This document shows, piece after piece, positions 16,362 through 25,166 of a stretch of 64,000 bases of DNA. A program made the position numbers and the translations under genes. This DNA is from Verrucomicrobiota bacterium (lineage in GTDB: Bacteria > Verrucomicrobiota > Kiritimatiellia > RFP12 > UBA1067). The stretch spans positions 28,920 to 92,919 of the forward strand of contig JAHFSX010000026.1 of the NCBI GenBank assembly GCA_023269675.1, in the 5' to 3' direction. The notes below the pieces were generated by a model. That model did not search any database, was not told the DNA's origin, and saw only the letters and a program-made list of their open reading frames with translations. The number at the start of each line of letters is the position of its first letter. The stretch's first letter is position 1.

Positions 16362-17270
16362 ATGCGTATCCTTGTGACGGGCGGGACGGGGTTTATCGGG
16401 CGGCCGCTGTGTGCCGCGCTCGCGGCTGCGGGTCACGAGCTGGTCGTGCTCAGCCGCGACCCGGGGTCGGTGCGGGCGCGCTGCGGCGCATCCGTCAGTC
16501 CGCTGGCCGCGCTGAGCGCGTGGAATGACGACCTGCGGATCGGCGCGGTCATCAATCTGGCGGGTGCGCCGGTCATTGACTCCCGCTGGAGCGCCCGCCG
16601 CAAACAAGAGCTGTGGCGCAGCCGGGTCACCTTTACTGAGGGGCTGGCCGGCCGCATCGCGCAACTGAGTCACAAGCCGGCGGTGTTGCTCAGCGGTTCC
16701 GCGGTCGGGATTTACGGCGACTGCGGCGACCGGTGTCTGAGCGAGGACGCGGCGCCGGCCAAGGATTTTCTCGCGGGGCTCTGCGTCGCGTGGGAAGACG
16801 CCGCATCAGCTGCCCGCGCGCATGGGGTGCGGGTCTGCCTACTGCGCACGGGTCTGGTGCTCCATCCCTCGGGCGGCGTGCTGGGGAGCATGCTCACGCC
16901 GTTCCGCCTCGGTCTCGGCGCGCGCCTCGGCGGCGGTCGCCAGTGGATGAGCTGGATTCATCTCGCCGACTACATCGCGCTCACGTTGCGCCTGCTGGAG
17001 GATCCCGCGGCTCAGGGTCCCTGCAACATGACCGCGCCCGGGCCGGTGACCAACGCCGAGTTCACCGCGACGCTGGCGCGGGTGCTGCGCCGCCCGGCAT
17101 TCGCCGCCTTTCCCGCCTGGCTGCTGCTGGGCGCGCTGGGCGCACGCGCCGCGGTGCTGCTGGGCAGTCAGCGCGTTCTGCCGGTCAAAGCCGGCGAGTT
17201 GGGTTATGACTTCCTGCATCCCCGCCTCGAGGATGCGCTGCGCGATCTGGTCGGAGCGGATAAGGCATGA
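16362..17270 (+). CDS. TIGR01777-type NAD-dependent epimerase (SDR39U1/YfcH-like)
   Basis: The 302-residue protein starts with the Rossmann motif ILVTGGTGFIG at residues 3-13. It has the family features VINLAGAPV, the RWSARRKQELWRSRV helix and a C-terminal DUF1731-like part (about residues 240-290, from FAAFPAWLLLGALG). These extended short-chain dehydrogenase-like proteins are cytoplasmic and their physiological substrate is unknown. The ATG at 16362 has GAAGGAG ten bases upstream; a longer in-frame start would read through the repeat. The gene ends 49 bp before the UbiA-like gene. Confidence 0.88.
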   Translation: MRILVTGGTGFIGRPLCAALAAAGHELVVLSRDPGSVRARCGASVSPLAALSAWNDDLRIGAVINLAGAPVIDSRWSARRKQELWRSRVTFTEGLAGRIAQLSHKPAVLLSGSAVGIYGDCGDRCLSEDAAPAKDFLAGLCVAWEDAASAARAHGVRVCLLRTGLVLHPSGGVLGSMLTPFRLGLGARLGGGRQWMSWIHLADYIALTLRLLEDPAAQGPCNMTAPGPVTNAEFTATLARVLRRPAFAAFPAWLLLGALGARAAVLLGSQRVLPVKAGELGYDFLHPRLEDALRDLVGADKA

Positions 17271-17319
17271 GTTCCCTCTTGTCCCAGACAAGGGAGGCGG
17301 TTATTGTATCCGCCAACTT

Positions 17320-18252
17320 ATGAAGGCTTTCAAAGATCTCACCCCTTGGCTCAGGTTGGTCCGGCTGCCCAATCTGCTGACCGTGCCCGGCGACCCCGTG
17401 GCCGGCTTTCTGCTGGCCGCGTCCGGCGCGCCGCAGCCGCCCAAGCCCCTCTTGCTCTTCGCGGCGGCGGGCGCGTCGCTCTGCCTGTACGCGTTCGGGC
17501 TGATCCTCAACGACCTCACGGATCTCGAAACCGATCTGCGCGAGCGGCCCGAGCGGCCCCTGCCGGCCGGAGAGATCACGGTGGCGCAGGCGCGCATGGG
17601 CGCGATCGCGATGGCGCTCTCGGGGCTCAACCTCGCGCTGGCCGCGGGCCGCCCCTCGCTCTATTGCGCGGCCGCGCTCGCCGGCGTGATCGTCCTTTAC
17701 AACGCGTGGCTCAAGCGGGTGCGGGGGGGCGGCGTGTGGGCCATGGGGCTTTGCCGCGGCTTGAGCCTGCTGCTCGGCGCGCTCGCCGCGCGGCCGGAGC
17801 TGCTGACGCAGACGGGCGCCGCCGGCGCGCCGGTGTTCGTCGCCGCAGGCGGGCTGACGGTCTATGTCGCCTGCTTCTCGGCGGTCGCGCGGCGCGAGAT
17901 GGATCCGGAGAAGCCTCAAGGGTTCACGCGCTGGCTGCCGTTCACCGCGCTGCTGTTCTTCCTGCCCGCGCTGCTGGTGCTGCTGTCCGCGCAGAGGCGG
18001 CTCGACGCCTTCACGCCCACGGTCTACGTGTTCCTGATGGTGATGACGCTGATGCGGGCGTGGCTGCTGGGCGGGCTGATGTACCGCCATCAGCCCGTGC
18101 CGGTGACGGTTGGCGGTCACATCCGCAACCTGCTGATGGTGCAGGCATGCCTCTGCGTGGCCGCAGGGCAGCAAGGCCTGTTGCCCGCCGTGCTCTTCGT
18201 GCTGCTCTCGTTCGTCTTCGCCCGTCTCTCCGCCCGCTTCTACAGCAGCTGA
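17320..18252 (+). CDS. UbiA-family prenyltransferase-like membrane protein
   Basis: The 310-residue protein has eight or nine hydrophobic segments. The first polar loop carries NDLTDLETDLRERPERPL, which contains the Asp-rich NDxxD motif that binds prenyl diphosphate through Mg2+ in UbiA enzymes. The second conserved segment reads YNAWLKR rather than a clear DxxxD, so the second Asp motif looks weak. The acceptor is unknown; carotenoid, quinone or haem modification are all possible. The ATG at 17320 has no close ribosome binding site, so the start could be further upstream. It follows the SDR gene closely and may share its transcript. Confidence 0.75.
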   Translation: MKAFKDLTPWLRLVRLPNLLTVPGDPVAGFLLAASGAPQPPKPLLLFAAAGASLCLYAFGLILNDLTDLETDLRERPERPLPAGEITVAQARMGAIAMALSGLNLALAAGRPSLYCAAALAGVIVLYNAWLKRVRGGGVWAMGLCRGLSLLLGALAARPELLTQTGAAGAPVFVAAGGLTVYVACFSAVARREMDPEKPQGFTRWLPFTALLFFLPALLVLLSAQRRLDAFTPTVYVFLMVMTLMRAWLLGGLMYRHQPVPVTVGGHIRNLLMVQACLCVAAGQQGLLPAVLFVLLSFVFARLSARFYSS

Positions 18253-18290
18253 TACCCTGTCACCGGCATAACCGGGAACAAATGAACGGG

Positions 18291-18409
18291 TCACCACCAA
18301 GACGCCAAGGCCACAAAGAGCACCAAGTGATTCCGCAAGTGAAACCGGAATGTTTGTAAATTCTTGGTGCCCCTTGGTGCCCCTTGGTGCTCCCCGAGTC
18401 GTGGTGGTT
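18291..18409. repeat. CACCACCAAG palindromic repeat, copy 3 with tandem right arm
   Basis: The left arm TCACCACCAAGACGCCAAGG faces a right arm in which the ten-base unit CCTTGGTGCC occurs almost three times in tandem (about 18363-18391), ending in GTGGTGGTTT. It fills the gap between two convergent genes (UbiA-like and the 57-residue protein). Confidence 0.85.
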
Positions 18410-18453
18410 TCTAAGATCACGTCAAACTTGAGAGGGATTGCATCCGCAAGGGA

Positions 18454-18627
18454 CTAATCCATCGGCATGGGGTTGCAGAGGTTCGACTCCTTGTCGGCGA
18501 CGCGGCCGCAGTTGAAGCAGATGAACTTGGGCTCTTGCGTGAGCGTCTTGATCTCTTCAAAACGCTTCGCGCTGGCCAGTACGCAGAGGTGGCCTGGATG
18601 GTTGCCGGAACAGGTCTGTTCGCTCAT
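18454..18627 (-). CDS. 57-residue Cys-rich small protein
   Basis: The minus strand encodes 57 residues starting MSEQTCSGNHPGHLCV. Four cysteines plus two histidines are arranged as CSGNHPGHLC and FICFNCGRVA, with a fifth Cys in NLCNPMPMD. A CxxC plus nearby His and Cys pairs suggests a zinc- or iron-binding knuckle. The ribosome binding site AAGGAGA lies five bases before the ATG, which is among the best in the window and strongly supports a real gene. I recall similar short proteins ending CNPMP in anaerobes, but cannot name a family. It is transcribed divergently from the GH99-like gene, with about 110 bp between the starts. Confidence 0.8.
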   Translation of the reverse strand: MSEQTCSGNHPGHLCVLASAKRFEEIKTLTQEPKFICFNCGRVADKESNLCNPMPMD

Positions 18628-18737
18628 GGGTCTCCTTTTTTGTGTGACAGGCCGTCAATACGGCTTGAAATCGATAGGGTTATCATAGCGCATACGGATT
18701 GGTGAATCACGTGACATTTCATCAGGAGGATCAGATC

Positions 18738-19883
18738 ATGGGGAGAGTTGCGTCGGTTGTCGTTTTGTCTCTCATGCTGGCAAGGCCGATGTGTGCCGCC
18801 GATACCGCCGCCCGCGACCGCGTGCTGGTCGGCGTGAACTATTTCGCGGGGTGGTGGGAGGCGCTTCCCAACAAGTGGCACGGCAAGGGCTGGGCGGCGC
18901 AGGAACCGGACTGGCGCCCGCAGTTCGCGGGGCGGGTGCCGCTTCTGGGCGATTACAACGTGCAGGCCACGATGGACCGCGAGATTGAGGCGGCCTCCTC
19001 ACACGGGGTGGACTTCTTTTCGATCCTCTGGTACTTCCCGCGGCCGGTGTCGGGCAAGGAGGCCGAGGCGGAGAGGCTCAACCGCGGTTTGCAGACCTAT
19101 CTTGCCTCGGCGAATGCGGGGCTGATGCGCTTCATGGTCGAGTATTGCAACGCCGAGGCGTTCAGCGCCACAAACGACGCGCAGTGGGCCGCGTGCGTGC
19201 AGACCTGGGTGGCAGCGATGAGGCATCCGGCCGCGCTGCGGGTGGACGGACGGCTGGTCTTCAAGGTGCATGACGCGTACCGCTTCGTGATGTGCAATGG
19301 CGGGGACGCCGCGCGCTGCCGGGGGCAGCTGGACGAACTGCGCGCCGCGGTGCGGGCCGCCGGGATGGGCGAGATGATCATCGGCGGGGGCATCATGAGC
19401 CGCAGTCAGGTTGCGCCGAAAGCGCCGGCGGCGCAGGTCTTCGATTTCACGGCGACCTATATGAGCATTCCCGATGTGGAGGTGCGCGAGGCCGAGCACC
19501 CTTATGCCAGCTTGGCGGCCGAAGCGAGAACGGCGCGCGCGCTGCATGCGGGCGATCCGGTGCCGTGGGTGCCGTATCTGGCGGCGGGCTGGAACCCGCG
19601 GCCGTGGACGCATCCGCAGTCGGACCCGAACCACCGGCGCTTCTTCACGTTCCCGACACGCGACGAGTGGGTGAAGGAACTGCGGGCGGTCAGTGAAGAC
19701 CTCAAGAAGTATCCGCGCCTGGGCTTGCCGCGGCGCGACGGGAGCTGTCAGCCAGCCTTCACGGTCTACGCGTGGAATGAGTTTGGCGAAGGCGGCATCG
19801 TGGCGCCTACGCGAGGCGAAGGCGCGATGAAATTGGAGGCGATCCGGGAGGTGTTCGGGCCAAAGGCAACCGATGTGAGATAA
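18738..19883 (+). CDS. Secreted GH99-like / WbsX-type domain protein
   Basis: The 381-residue product begins with a signal peptide (VASVVVLSLMLARPMCA) and continues with VLVGVNYFAGWWEALPNKWHG, a typical opening of GH99-like TIM barrels, which include endo-alpha-mannanase relatives and WbsX-like proteins. GVDFFSILWYF and the late TVYAWNEFGEGG segment (a WNEWxEG-like motif) support this. AGGAGGA lies seven bases before the ATG at 18738. It is probably an exported enzyme acting on mannose-containing or related glycans. The catalytic residues of true GH99 cannot be assigned by eye. Confidence 0.8.
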   Translation: MGRVASVVVLSLMLARPMCAADTAARDRVLVGVNYFAGWWEALPNKWHGKGWAAQEPDWRPQFAGRVPLLGDYNVQATMDREIEAASSHGVDFFSILWYFPRPVSGKEAEAERLNRGLQTYLASANAGLMRFMVEYCNAEAFSATNDAQWAACVQTWVAAMRHPAALRVDGRLVFKVHDAYRFVMCNGGDAARCRGQLDELRAAVRAAGMGEMIIGGGIMSRSQVAPKAPAAQVFDFTATYMSIPDVEVREAEHPYASLAAEARTARALHAGDPVPWVPYLAAGWNPRPWTHPQSDPNHRRFFTFPTRDEWVKELRAVSEDLKKYPRLGLPRRDGSCQPAFTVYAWNEFGEGGIVAPTRGEGAMKLEAIREVFGPKATDVR

Positions 19884-20200
19884 TCGTATTTCAAGCACCA
19901 AGATGCGAAGAATGAGGAACGATGCCTCGGCGGTACCTTCCTGCTTTTCGCGTGTCCGATTTAATGATTTTCACCTTTGGAAGTGGCCAAGCTTGCCCGT
20001 CCAACCGCCCGGAGCCTATCCGCCTTCCCGGCCTCAAGCTCATAATACAGCTTTTGCACAAACTGACAATTTTCCGTGGCACTCTTTTCTGATAGGTGTC
20101 AATATGTGAACGCTGAATCTAGTGGAAGTTGCTCTGAGACAGCAAGCGGGCATGGGGGAGCGGATGCGATCCTGCCGCATTTTTGCATAAAGGAACAGCC
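19884..20200. other. 317-bp intergenic segment without a convincing gene
   Basis: The segment is more AT-rich than its neighbours and holds short open frames on both strands, none with a ribosome binding site or recognisable product. A CACCAAG-like fragment occurs near 19896. A weak ATGCG/CGCAT stem followed by TTTTT lies near 20163-20182, just before the GH28-like gene. No promoter with both boxes could be assigned. Confidence 0.5.
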
Positions 20201-21706
20201 ATGAAGTCCAGACTCACGTCGGTCACGGTCCTGCTCGCGGGAGTTTTAGCCTTAGACGTGTTGGCCATGGACCGCGATAGCCAGGCAGCCGACTCGCTGA
20301 GCGTCTATCCCGCGCCCAAGGGCGCCGCGCTGAGCAGCGGGTTCGCGGTCAAAGTCCGCCCGGCCGGGGGCGCGTGGCAGGATCTGGCGATCTACGACGT
20401 GCGCGTCAACCTGTTCGCGCTCAGCCAGGCCGCGTTCGCGTATTTCGACTTCGAGGGGAAAGCCGAAGTCCAGGTGACCTTCAACGGAGGGGAGGTCAAA
20501 ACCGTCGAGGTGCGGCCGAAGTCCTGTGCGATCTTGCCCAGGCTCGAGGGGCGGACCATCACCTTTACGATGGATCAGCCCGGGAACCTCTCCGTCGAAG
20601 TGAACGGTGACCGCTTGCACAACCTGCATCTCTTTGGCAGCGCGCCGGAGAAGGACGTGCCGTCAAAGGACGATCCCGGCGTCATTTTCTTCGGGCCGGG
20701 TTTCCACCGGCTCGGGTCGCACCCGGCGATCAGCAGCGAAGGACAGGTCGGTGGAAAGGACAAGGCGGTCATCAAAGTCGCGAGCGGCAAGACCGTTTAC
20801 CTGGCCGGCGGCAGCGTGGTCCAGGCGGCCATCAAGCTCGCCGACAAAGCCAGCGGCGTCACGATCCGCGGGCGCGGCATTCTGGATCTGAGCCTGTGGA
20901 ACGAACCCCATGGGCACTTCGTCAAAAACATCACATGGCAGACTCCCGCCATTACGCTTCCGTCCGCCACGGGCACGCGCATCGAGGGCATCATCGTCAA
21001 GCAGTCCCCGGGCTACACGGTCTTGGGCGGCAACGCCGACGGGGTCAGCATCGAGGGGCTGAAGGCGCTCGGCGCGCATGAATGGGCCGACGGGATCGAC
21101 CTGATGTCCTCCTCGAACGTCCGCATCACCGGCGTTTTCCTGCGCACCTCGGACGACTGCATCGCGGTTTACGGCAGCCGCTTCGGGTACCGCGGCGATT
21201 CGCGCAAGTGGGTCGTGCGGGACTCGACGTTCTGGGCCGACAAGGCGCACCCGATCTTCATGGGGGTCCACGGCGACTTTCAAGGCAACGGCGACATTCT
21301 GGAGGACGTCGCCTTCCGCAACATCGACATCCTGGAATCCAACGAGCCGCACAGCGGCTTCTGGGGCGCGCTGTCGATCGGGTGCGGCGACAAGAACACC
21401 TGCCGCGACATTCTGTTCGACGACATCCGCGTGGAGCACATCCGCGACGCGGGCGGCCGGCTGATCGACCTGCAGTTCAAACACTTCCAGCCCTCGGTGG
21501 TGGACGGCCGCGCCATCCGGAACATCACCTTTCGCAAGATCGTCTACGACGGCCCCCAAGGCTCGCTGCTCGAAGGGAAAGGCCCCGGCCAGATGATTCA
21601 GGGCGTGCTCTTCGAAGGGCTGAAGATCAACGGACGGCACGTGCTGAAAGCCGAGGATGGACCCGTCGTCATCGGCGCGTTTGTAACAGGGGTCGAGTTC
21701 AAATAG
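20201..21706 (+). CDS. Secreted GH28-like polygalacturonase-family beta-helix enzyme
   Basis: The 501-residue protein has a signal peptide and, after an N-terminal beta domain (about residues 30-165), a right-handed beta-helix. The GH28-type active-site order is visible: EWADGIDLMSS, then RTSDDCIAVYGS with the paired aspartates, then HPIFMGVHG in the place of the usual GHG. Such enzymes hydrolyse pectic or related glycans by inversion, though dextranase-like specificities exist in the same fold. AAAGGAACAG lies upstream of the ATG at 20201. The GH32 gene follows 67 bp later on the same strand. Confidence 0.8.
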   Translation: MKSRLTSVTVLLAGVLALDVLAMDRDSQAADSLSVYPAPKGAALSSGFAVKVRPAGGAWQDLAIYDVRVNLFALSQAAFAYFDFEGKAEVQVTFNGGEVKTVEVRPKSCAILPRLEGRTITFTMDQPGNLSVEVNGDRLHNLHLFGSAPEKDVPSKDDPGVIFFGPGFHRLGSHPAISSEGQVGGKDKAVIKVASGKTVYLAGGSVVQAAIKLADKASGVTIRGRGILDLSLWNEPHGHFVKNITWQTPAITLPSATGTRIEGIIVKQSPGYTVLGGNADGVSIEGLKALGAHEWADGIDLMSSSNVRITGVFLRTSDDCIAVYGSRFGYRGDSRKWVVRDSTFWADKAHPIFMGVHGDFQGNGDILEDVAFRNIDILESNEPHSGFWGALSIGCGDKNTCRDILFDDIRVEHIRDAGGRLIDLQFKHFQPSVVDGRAIRNITFRKIVYDGPQGSLLEGKGPGQMIQGVLFEGLKINGRHVLKAEDGPVVIGAFVTGVEFK

Positions 21707-21773
21707 GCAGGGCGCCGTCTAAAGCATCGACACGCGGCGGGCTGTTTTGCGGGAAGCGAGCAGGGGAGAAATG

Positions 21774-23918
21774 ATGAAACAGAGAATGACGTGGATCGCG
21801 TGCGGCATGGCGACCGCCCTGTGCGCGCAGGGCGGCGAGACGGTGCTCGCCGACTTCGAGGGCGAGACTTACGGCGCCTGGACCGCCGAGGGCACGGCCT
21901 TCGGCGCGGGGCCGGCCAAAGGGACGCTCCCGGGTCAGATGCAGGTGAGCGGGTTCGCAGGCAAACGTCTGGTGAACTCGTTCAACGGCGGCGACCGCGC
22001 GACCGGCACCCTGACTTCGCCGCCGTTCACGGTCGAGCGCAAGTTCATCACCTTCCTGGTGGGCGGCGGGGGCTGGAAGGGGAAGACCTGCCTGAACCTG
22101 CTGGTGGACGGCAAGGCCGTGCGCACGGCGGCCGGGCCTAACGTGGTTCCCGGCGGCAGCGAAGAGCTGGGGCCCGAGTCGTGGGACGTCTCGGATCTGA
22201 TCGGCCAAGAGGCGCGCATCCAGATCGTGGACAGCGAGAAGGGCGGCTGGGGGCACATCAACGTCGACCAGATCGTGCTATGCGACGCGGCGCCGCCCGC
22301 GCCGCAGAAGAACGCGACGCGCGAGGTGACGGCGGACAAGCGCTGGCTGCTGCTGCCGGTCAAGAACGGCGGGCAGAAGTGCAAAGTCGAAGTGCGCGAG
22401 GGCAAGGACGTGCTGCGCTTCTTCGACATCGAGCTGGCGGACGGCGAGCCGGACTGGTGGGCGCCGCTCGACCTCGCCGCGTGGCAGGACAAGCGTCTCA
22501 CGCTCTGGGCCGACAAGCTGCCGGCCGGGTCAAAAGGGCTGGAGAACGTAAAGTTCGCGGATGAGGCGATACCCAAAGAGGGACTCTATCGCGAGGCGCT
22601 GCGGCCGCAGCTGCACTTCTCGCCCGCCCGCGGCTGGAACAACGATCCCAACGGGCTGGTGTTTTTCCACGGCGAGTATCATCTTTTTTTCCAGCATAAC
22701 CCCTACGGCACAGGCTGGGGCAACATGCACTGGGGCCACGCGGTCAGCAGCAACCTGGTGAACTGGACGGAACTCGACGAGGCGCTCTATCCCGACGCGC
22801 TGGGGCCGATGTTCAGCGGCAGCGCGGTGGTGGATCACGCCAACACCAGCGGGTTCGGCAAGGACGGCCGGCCTCCGCTGGTGCTGATCTATACGGCGGC
22901 GGGCAACCCCGCCACACAGTGCATCGCGACCAGCCTCGACGGCCGCTCCTTCACGAAGTACGGCGGCAATCCCGTGGTCAAGAACATCACGGGCGGCAAC
23001 CGTGATCCGAAGGTGTTCTGGCATGCGCCGACGAAACGGTGGGTCATGGCGCTCTATGTGGGGCGTCCGGGCAAACAGCACACGATTCAATTGATGGCCT
23101 CGCCGAACCTGCGCGAATGGACGGAGCTGTCGGCTGTGCCGGGCGACAAGGACGGCGGACATTATCTCTACGAGTGTCCCGACCTCTTCGAGCTGCCCGT
23201 GGCGGGCGGGCAAGGCTCGTGCTGGGTGCTCTCCGCGGCGGACGGACAATATGCGCTGGGCACATTTGACGGCACGAACTTTAAGCCCGAGGTGGAGCGG
23301 CTGCGCGGGCACAGCGGCAACGCGTATTACGCGGCCCAGAGCTTCAGCGACCTGCCGGAGGGGCGGCGCGTGCTGATCGGATGGCTGCAGGCGCCCTCGC
23401 CGGGCATGCCGTTCAACCAGGGCATGACGCTGCCGCAGGACTTGGGGCTTGTGGCCACCCCGGAAGGCATAAGGCTGACGCATGCGCCGGTCAAAGAGCT
23501 GGCGGCTTTGCGCGAGCGCACGCAGCGTTTCGGGCCGGTTGACGTGACGGCCGGCGGCACGGACCCGCTGGCGGGGTTCGAGTCCGAGTTGCCGGAGCTG
23601 CGCCTGTCGTGCGAGGTGTCGCCCGACGCCGTGGTACGTCTTGATCTGCGCGGCGTGGCTCTGCGTTTCGACGCGGCGAAACAGGAGCTGACGATCGGGA
23701 AGCACACGGCCGCCTGGCCGGTCAGGGACGGGAAACTGGGGCTGACCGTTTACGTGGACCGCACCTGCGTCGAGGTCTTTTCGGCGGACGGGCTGCTCTA
23801 CGCGCCGGTGGCGGCTCTGCCGCAGGCGGAGGCGCGGAAGGTCTCGCTGACGGTGGAGAAGGGCGTGGCGCGCGGCGTGACGGGCGAGGTCCATGCGCTG
23901 CGCTCAAGCTGGAAGTAG
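21774..23918 (+). CDS. Secreted GH32 fructan hydrolase (levanase/invertase type) with N-terminal beta domain
   Basis: The 714-residue product has a short signal peptide, an N-terminal beta-sandwich of about 250 residues and a GH32 five-blade propeller plus C-terminal beta-sandwich. All three catalytic segments are intact: WNNDPNG with nucleophile Asp291, RDPK with Asp411, and ECPD with acid/base Glu467. GH32 enzymes release fructose from sucrose, inulin or levan. The downstream fructokinase and sugar porter fit this. ATG codons at 21771 and 21774 are both possible; I took 21774 because GGGGAGA is then at better spacing. The N-terminal domain resembles that of Bacteroides-type levanases and may bind the substrate. 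Confidence 0.92.
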   Translation: MKQRMTWIACGMATALCAQGGETVLADFEGETYGAWTAEGTAFGAGPAKGTLPGQMQVSGFAGKRLVNSFNGGDRATGTLTSPPFTVERKFITFLVGGGGWKGKTCLNLLVDGKAVRTAAGPNVVPGGSEELGPESWDVSDLIGQEARIQIVDSEKGGWGHINVDQIVLCDAAPPAPQKNATREVTADKRWLLLPVKNGGQKCKVEVREGKDVLRFFDIELADGEPDWWAPLDLAAWQDKRLTLWADKLPAGSKGLENVKFADEAIPKEGLYREALRPQLHFSPARGWNNDPNGLVFFHGEYHLFFQHNPYGTGWGNMHWGHAVSSNLVNWTELDEALYPDALGPMFSGSAVVDHANTSGFGKDGRPPLVLIYTAAGNPATQCIATSLDGRSFTKYGGNPVVKNITGGNRDPKVFWHAPTKRWVMALYVGRPGKQHTIQLMASPNLREWTELSAVPGDKDGGHYLYECPDLFELPVAGGQGSCWVLSAADGQYALGTFDGTNFKPEVERLRGHSGNAYYAAQSFSDLPEGRRVLIGWLQAPSPGMPFNQGMTLPQDLGLVATPEGIRLTHAPVKELAALRERTQRFGPVDVTAGGTDPLAGFESELPELRLSCEVSPDAVVRLDLRGVALRFDAAKQELTIGKHTAAWPVRDGKLGLTVYVDRTCVEVFSADGLLYAPVAALPQAEARKVSLTVEKGVARGVTGEVHALRSSWK

Positions 23919-23955
23919 GACAGGCGGTCTTGCCAATGGCTGCGAGTCGGTGTCG

Positions 23956-24054
23956 TTTTTGGAGTGCGGTGACAACCAGCGGGCGGCACCGCTTTTCAGA
24001 GGCATGCTTGAAAGCGGCGTCGCGCGGGATACCGCTTGCCGCACGCACTCCAAG
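23956..24054. repeat. TTGGAGTGCGG palindromic repeat
   Basis: The left arm TTGGAGTGCGGTGACAA...CACCGCTTTTC faces GAAAGCGGCGTCGCG...GCACGCACTCCAA, making a roughly 100-bp imperfect hairpin. It lies between the GH32 and fructokinase genes, which may therefore be separate transcripts or be linked through a structured spacer. Confidence 0.85.
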
Positions 24055-24169
24055 ACTGCTGTCGCCCTTACGGGAGACGTTCTTGTGCCGAATACGTGCC
24101 CGTCAATGACGACCGTGGCCAAGTTCCGCGGCCTCTGATATGATGACAACCACGGAAGGGTGACAGACC

Positions 24170-25033
24170 ATGCTCGATCTGGTGACGTTCGGGGAAATCC
24201 TGTGGGATGTGATCGACGGCGAGGCGCACATCGGCGGCGCGCCTTTCAATCTGGCGGCGCACGCGGCGCGGTGCGGGTTGCGCGCGGCCGCGGTCTCGTG
24301 CGTCGGCGACGATCCGCTGGGACGCGCCGCCTTGGCAGAGATGGCGCGTCTGCGCGTGGACAGGCGCTGGACAACGGTGGACCGCGATCATCCGACCGGC
24401 ACCGTCACGGTGACGCTCGCGGGCGGACAGCCGAGCTATACGATTCACGAAAACGCGGCGTGGGACTTCATCCAGCCTTCCGAAGCGGCGCTGCAGGCGC
24501 TGGCGGCGGAGCGGCCGCACGCCTTCTGTTTCGGAACGCTGGCGCAGCGGAGCGAGCTGTCGCGGCAGTCGCTCTTCCGGCTGCTGGAGCTGTTCACGTT
24601 CAGGGAAGTCTTTTACGATGTGAACCTGCGGCAGGCCTTCTGGTCGGGGCCGCTGGTCGAGGCGGGCCTGGCGCGCGCGACGCTGGTGAAGGTGAACGCG
24701 GACGAGGCGCGGGTGCTGGGCGGCTTGCTGTTTGAGGGCGCGTGCGCGCCGGAGCCCTTCGCGCGGGCGGTGTTGGCGCGGCATCCGGTGCGGGCGGTCA
24801 TCGTCACGCTCGGGGGCGACGGGTGTCTGGTATGCGAACGGGACCGCGAGGCCGTGCGCTGCGCCGGCGTGAAGGTGGAGGTCGTGGATGCGGTCGGGGC
24901 GGGTGACGCCTTCTCGGCCGCGTTCCTGGCCGCCTGGCTGCAGGGGGCGACCGCGGCCGAGGCCGCGGAGGCGGGCAACCGGCGCGGCGCGTGGGTGGCG
25001 TCGCAGCGCGGCGCGGTGCCAGCGGAAGCATAA
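24170..25033 (+). CDS. PfkB-family carbohydrate kinase, probable fructokinase
   Basis: The 287-residue protein has the ribokinase/PfkB fold: an N-terminal FGEILWDVIDG and GGAPFNLAAHAARCG pair, and the C-terminal signature DAVGAGDAFSAAF with catalytic-base Asp246. The GGAPFN motif is typical of fructokinases and differs from ribokinases. It should phosphorylate fructose in the cytoplasm. Placed between a secreted GH32 fructanase and a sugar porter, it completes a hydrolyse, import and phosphorylate route. Regulation is not visible, since the 251-bp upstream gap is mostly a palindromic repeat. Confidence 0.9.
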   Translation: MLDLVTFGEILWDVIDGEAHIGGAPFNLAAHAARCGLRAAAVSCVGDDPLGRAALAEMARLRVDRRWTTVDRDHPTGTVTVTLAGGQPSYTIHENAAWDFIQPSEAALQALAAERPHAFCFGTLAQRSELSRQSLFRLLELFTFREVFYDVNLRQAFWSGPLVEAGLARATLVKVNADEARVLGGLLFEGACAPEPFARAVLARHPVRAVIVTLGGDGCLVCERDREAVRCAGVKVEVVDAVGAGDAFSAAFLAAWLQGATAAEAAEAGNRRGAWVASQRGAVPAEA

Positions 25034-25115
25034 AACCACCAAGGCGCCAAGGGCACGAAGGCGCACCAAGAATAGGTGTCAACGAGAGCACGAAGACTCA
25101 AAGGCACAAAGAAGA
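25034..25115. repeat. CACCAAGG repeat, copy 4 (left-arm half only)
   Basis: CCACCAAGGCGCCAAGGGCACGAAGG-type sequence is followed by AGCACGAAGACTCAAAGGC, both of the left-arm kind, with no complementary TTGGTG arm. It looks like a degenerate or partial copy of the element seen at 6.7 and 48.1 kb. Confidence 0.65.
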
Positions 25116-25166
25116 GTAAAGGGTCTGGCAGGGCGAGCGCTCCGCGCCGCCGCTGAGAAGAAAGGG

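Noticed and set aside
18467..18688. Plus-strand open frame over the 57-residue gene
   Set aside because: It is the complement of the better supported minus-strand gene and lacks a good ribosome binding site.
19891..20109. Short open frames on both strands of the 19.9-20.1 kb gap
   Set aside because: No ribosome binding site and no recognisable protein; frames overlap on both strands as expected by chance.
20040..20110. Possible sigma54-like TGGCAC element near 20079
   Set aside because: The GC partner at the -12 position is missing at the right spacing.
20163..20182. Attenuator-like hairpin before the GH28-like gene
   Set aside because: The stem is only five pairs.
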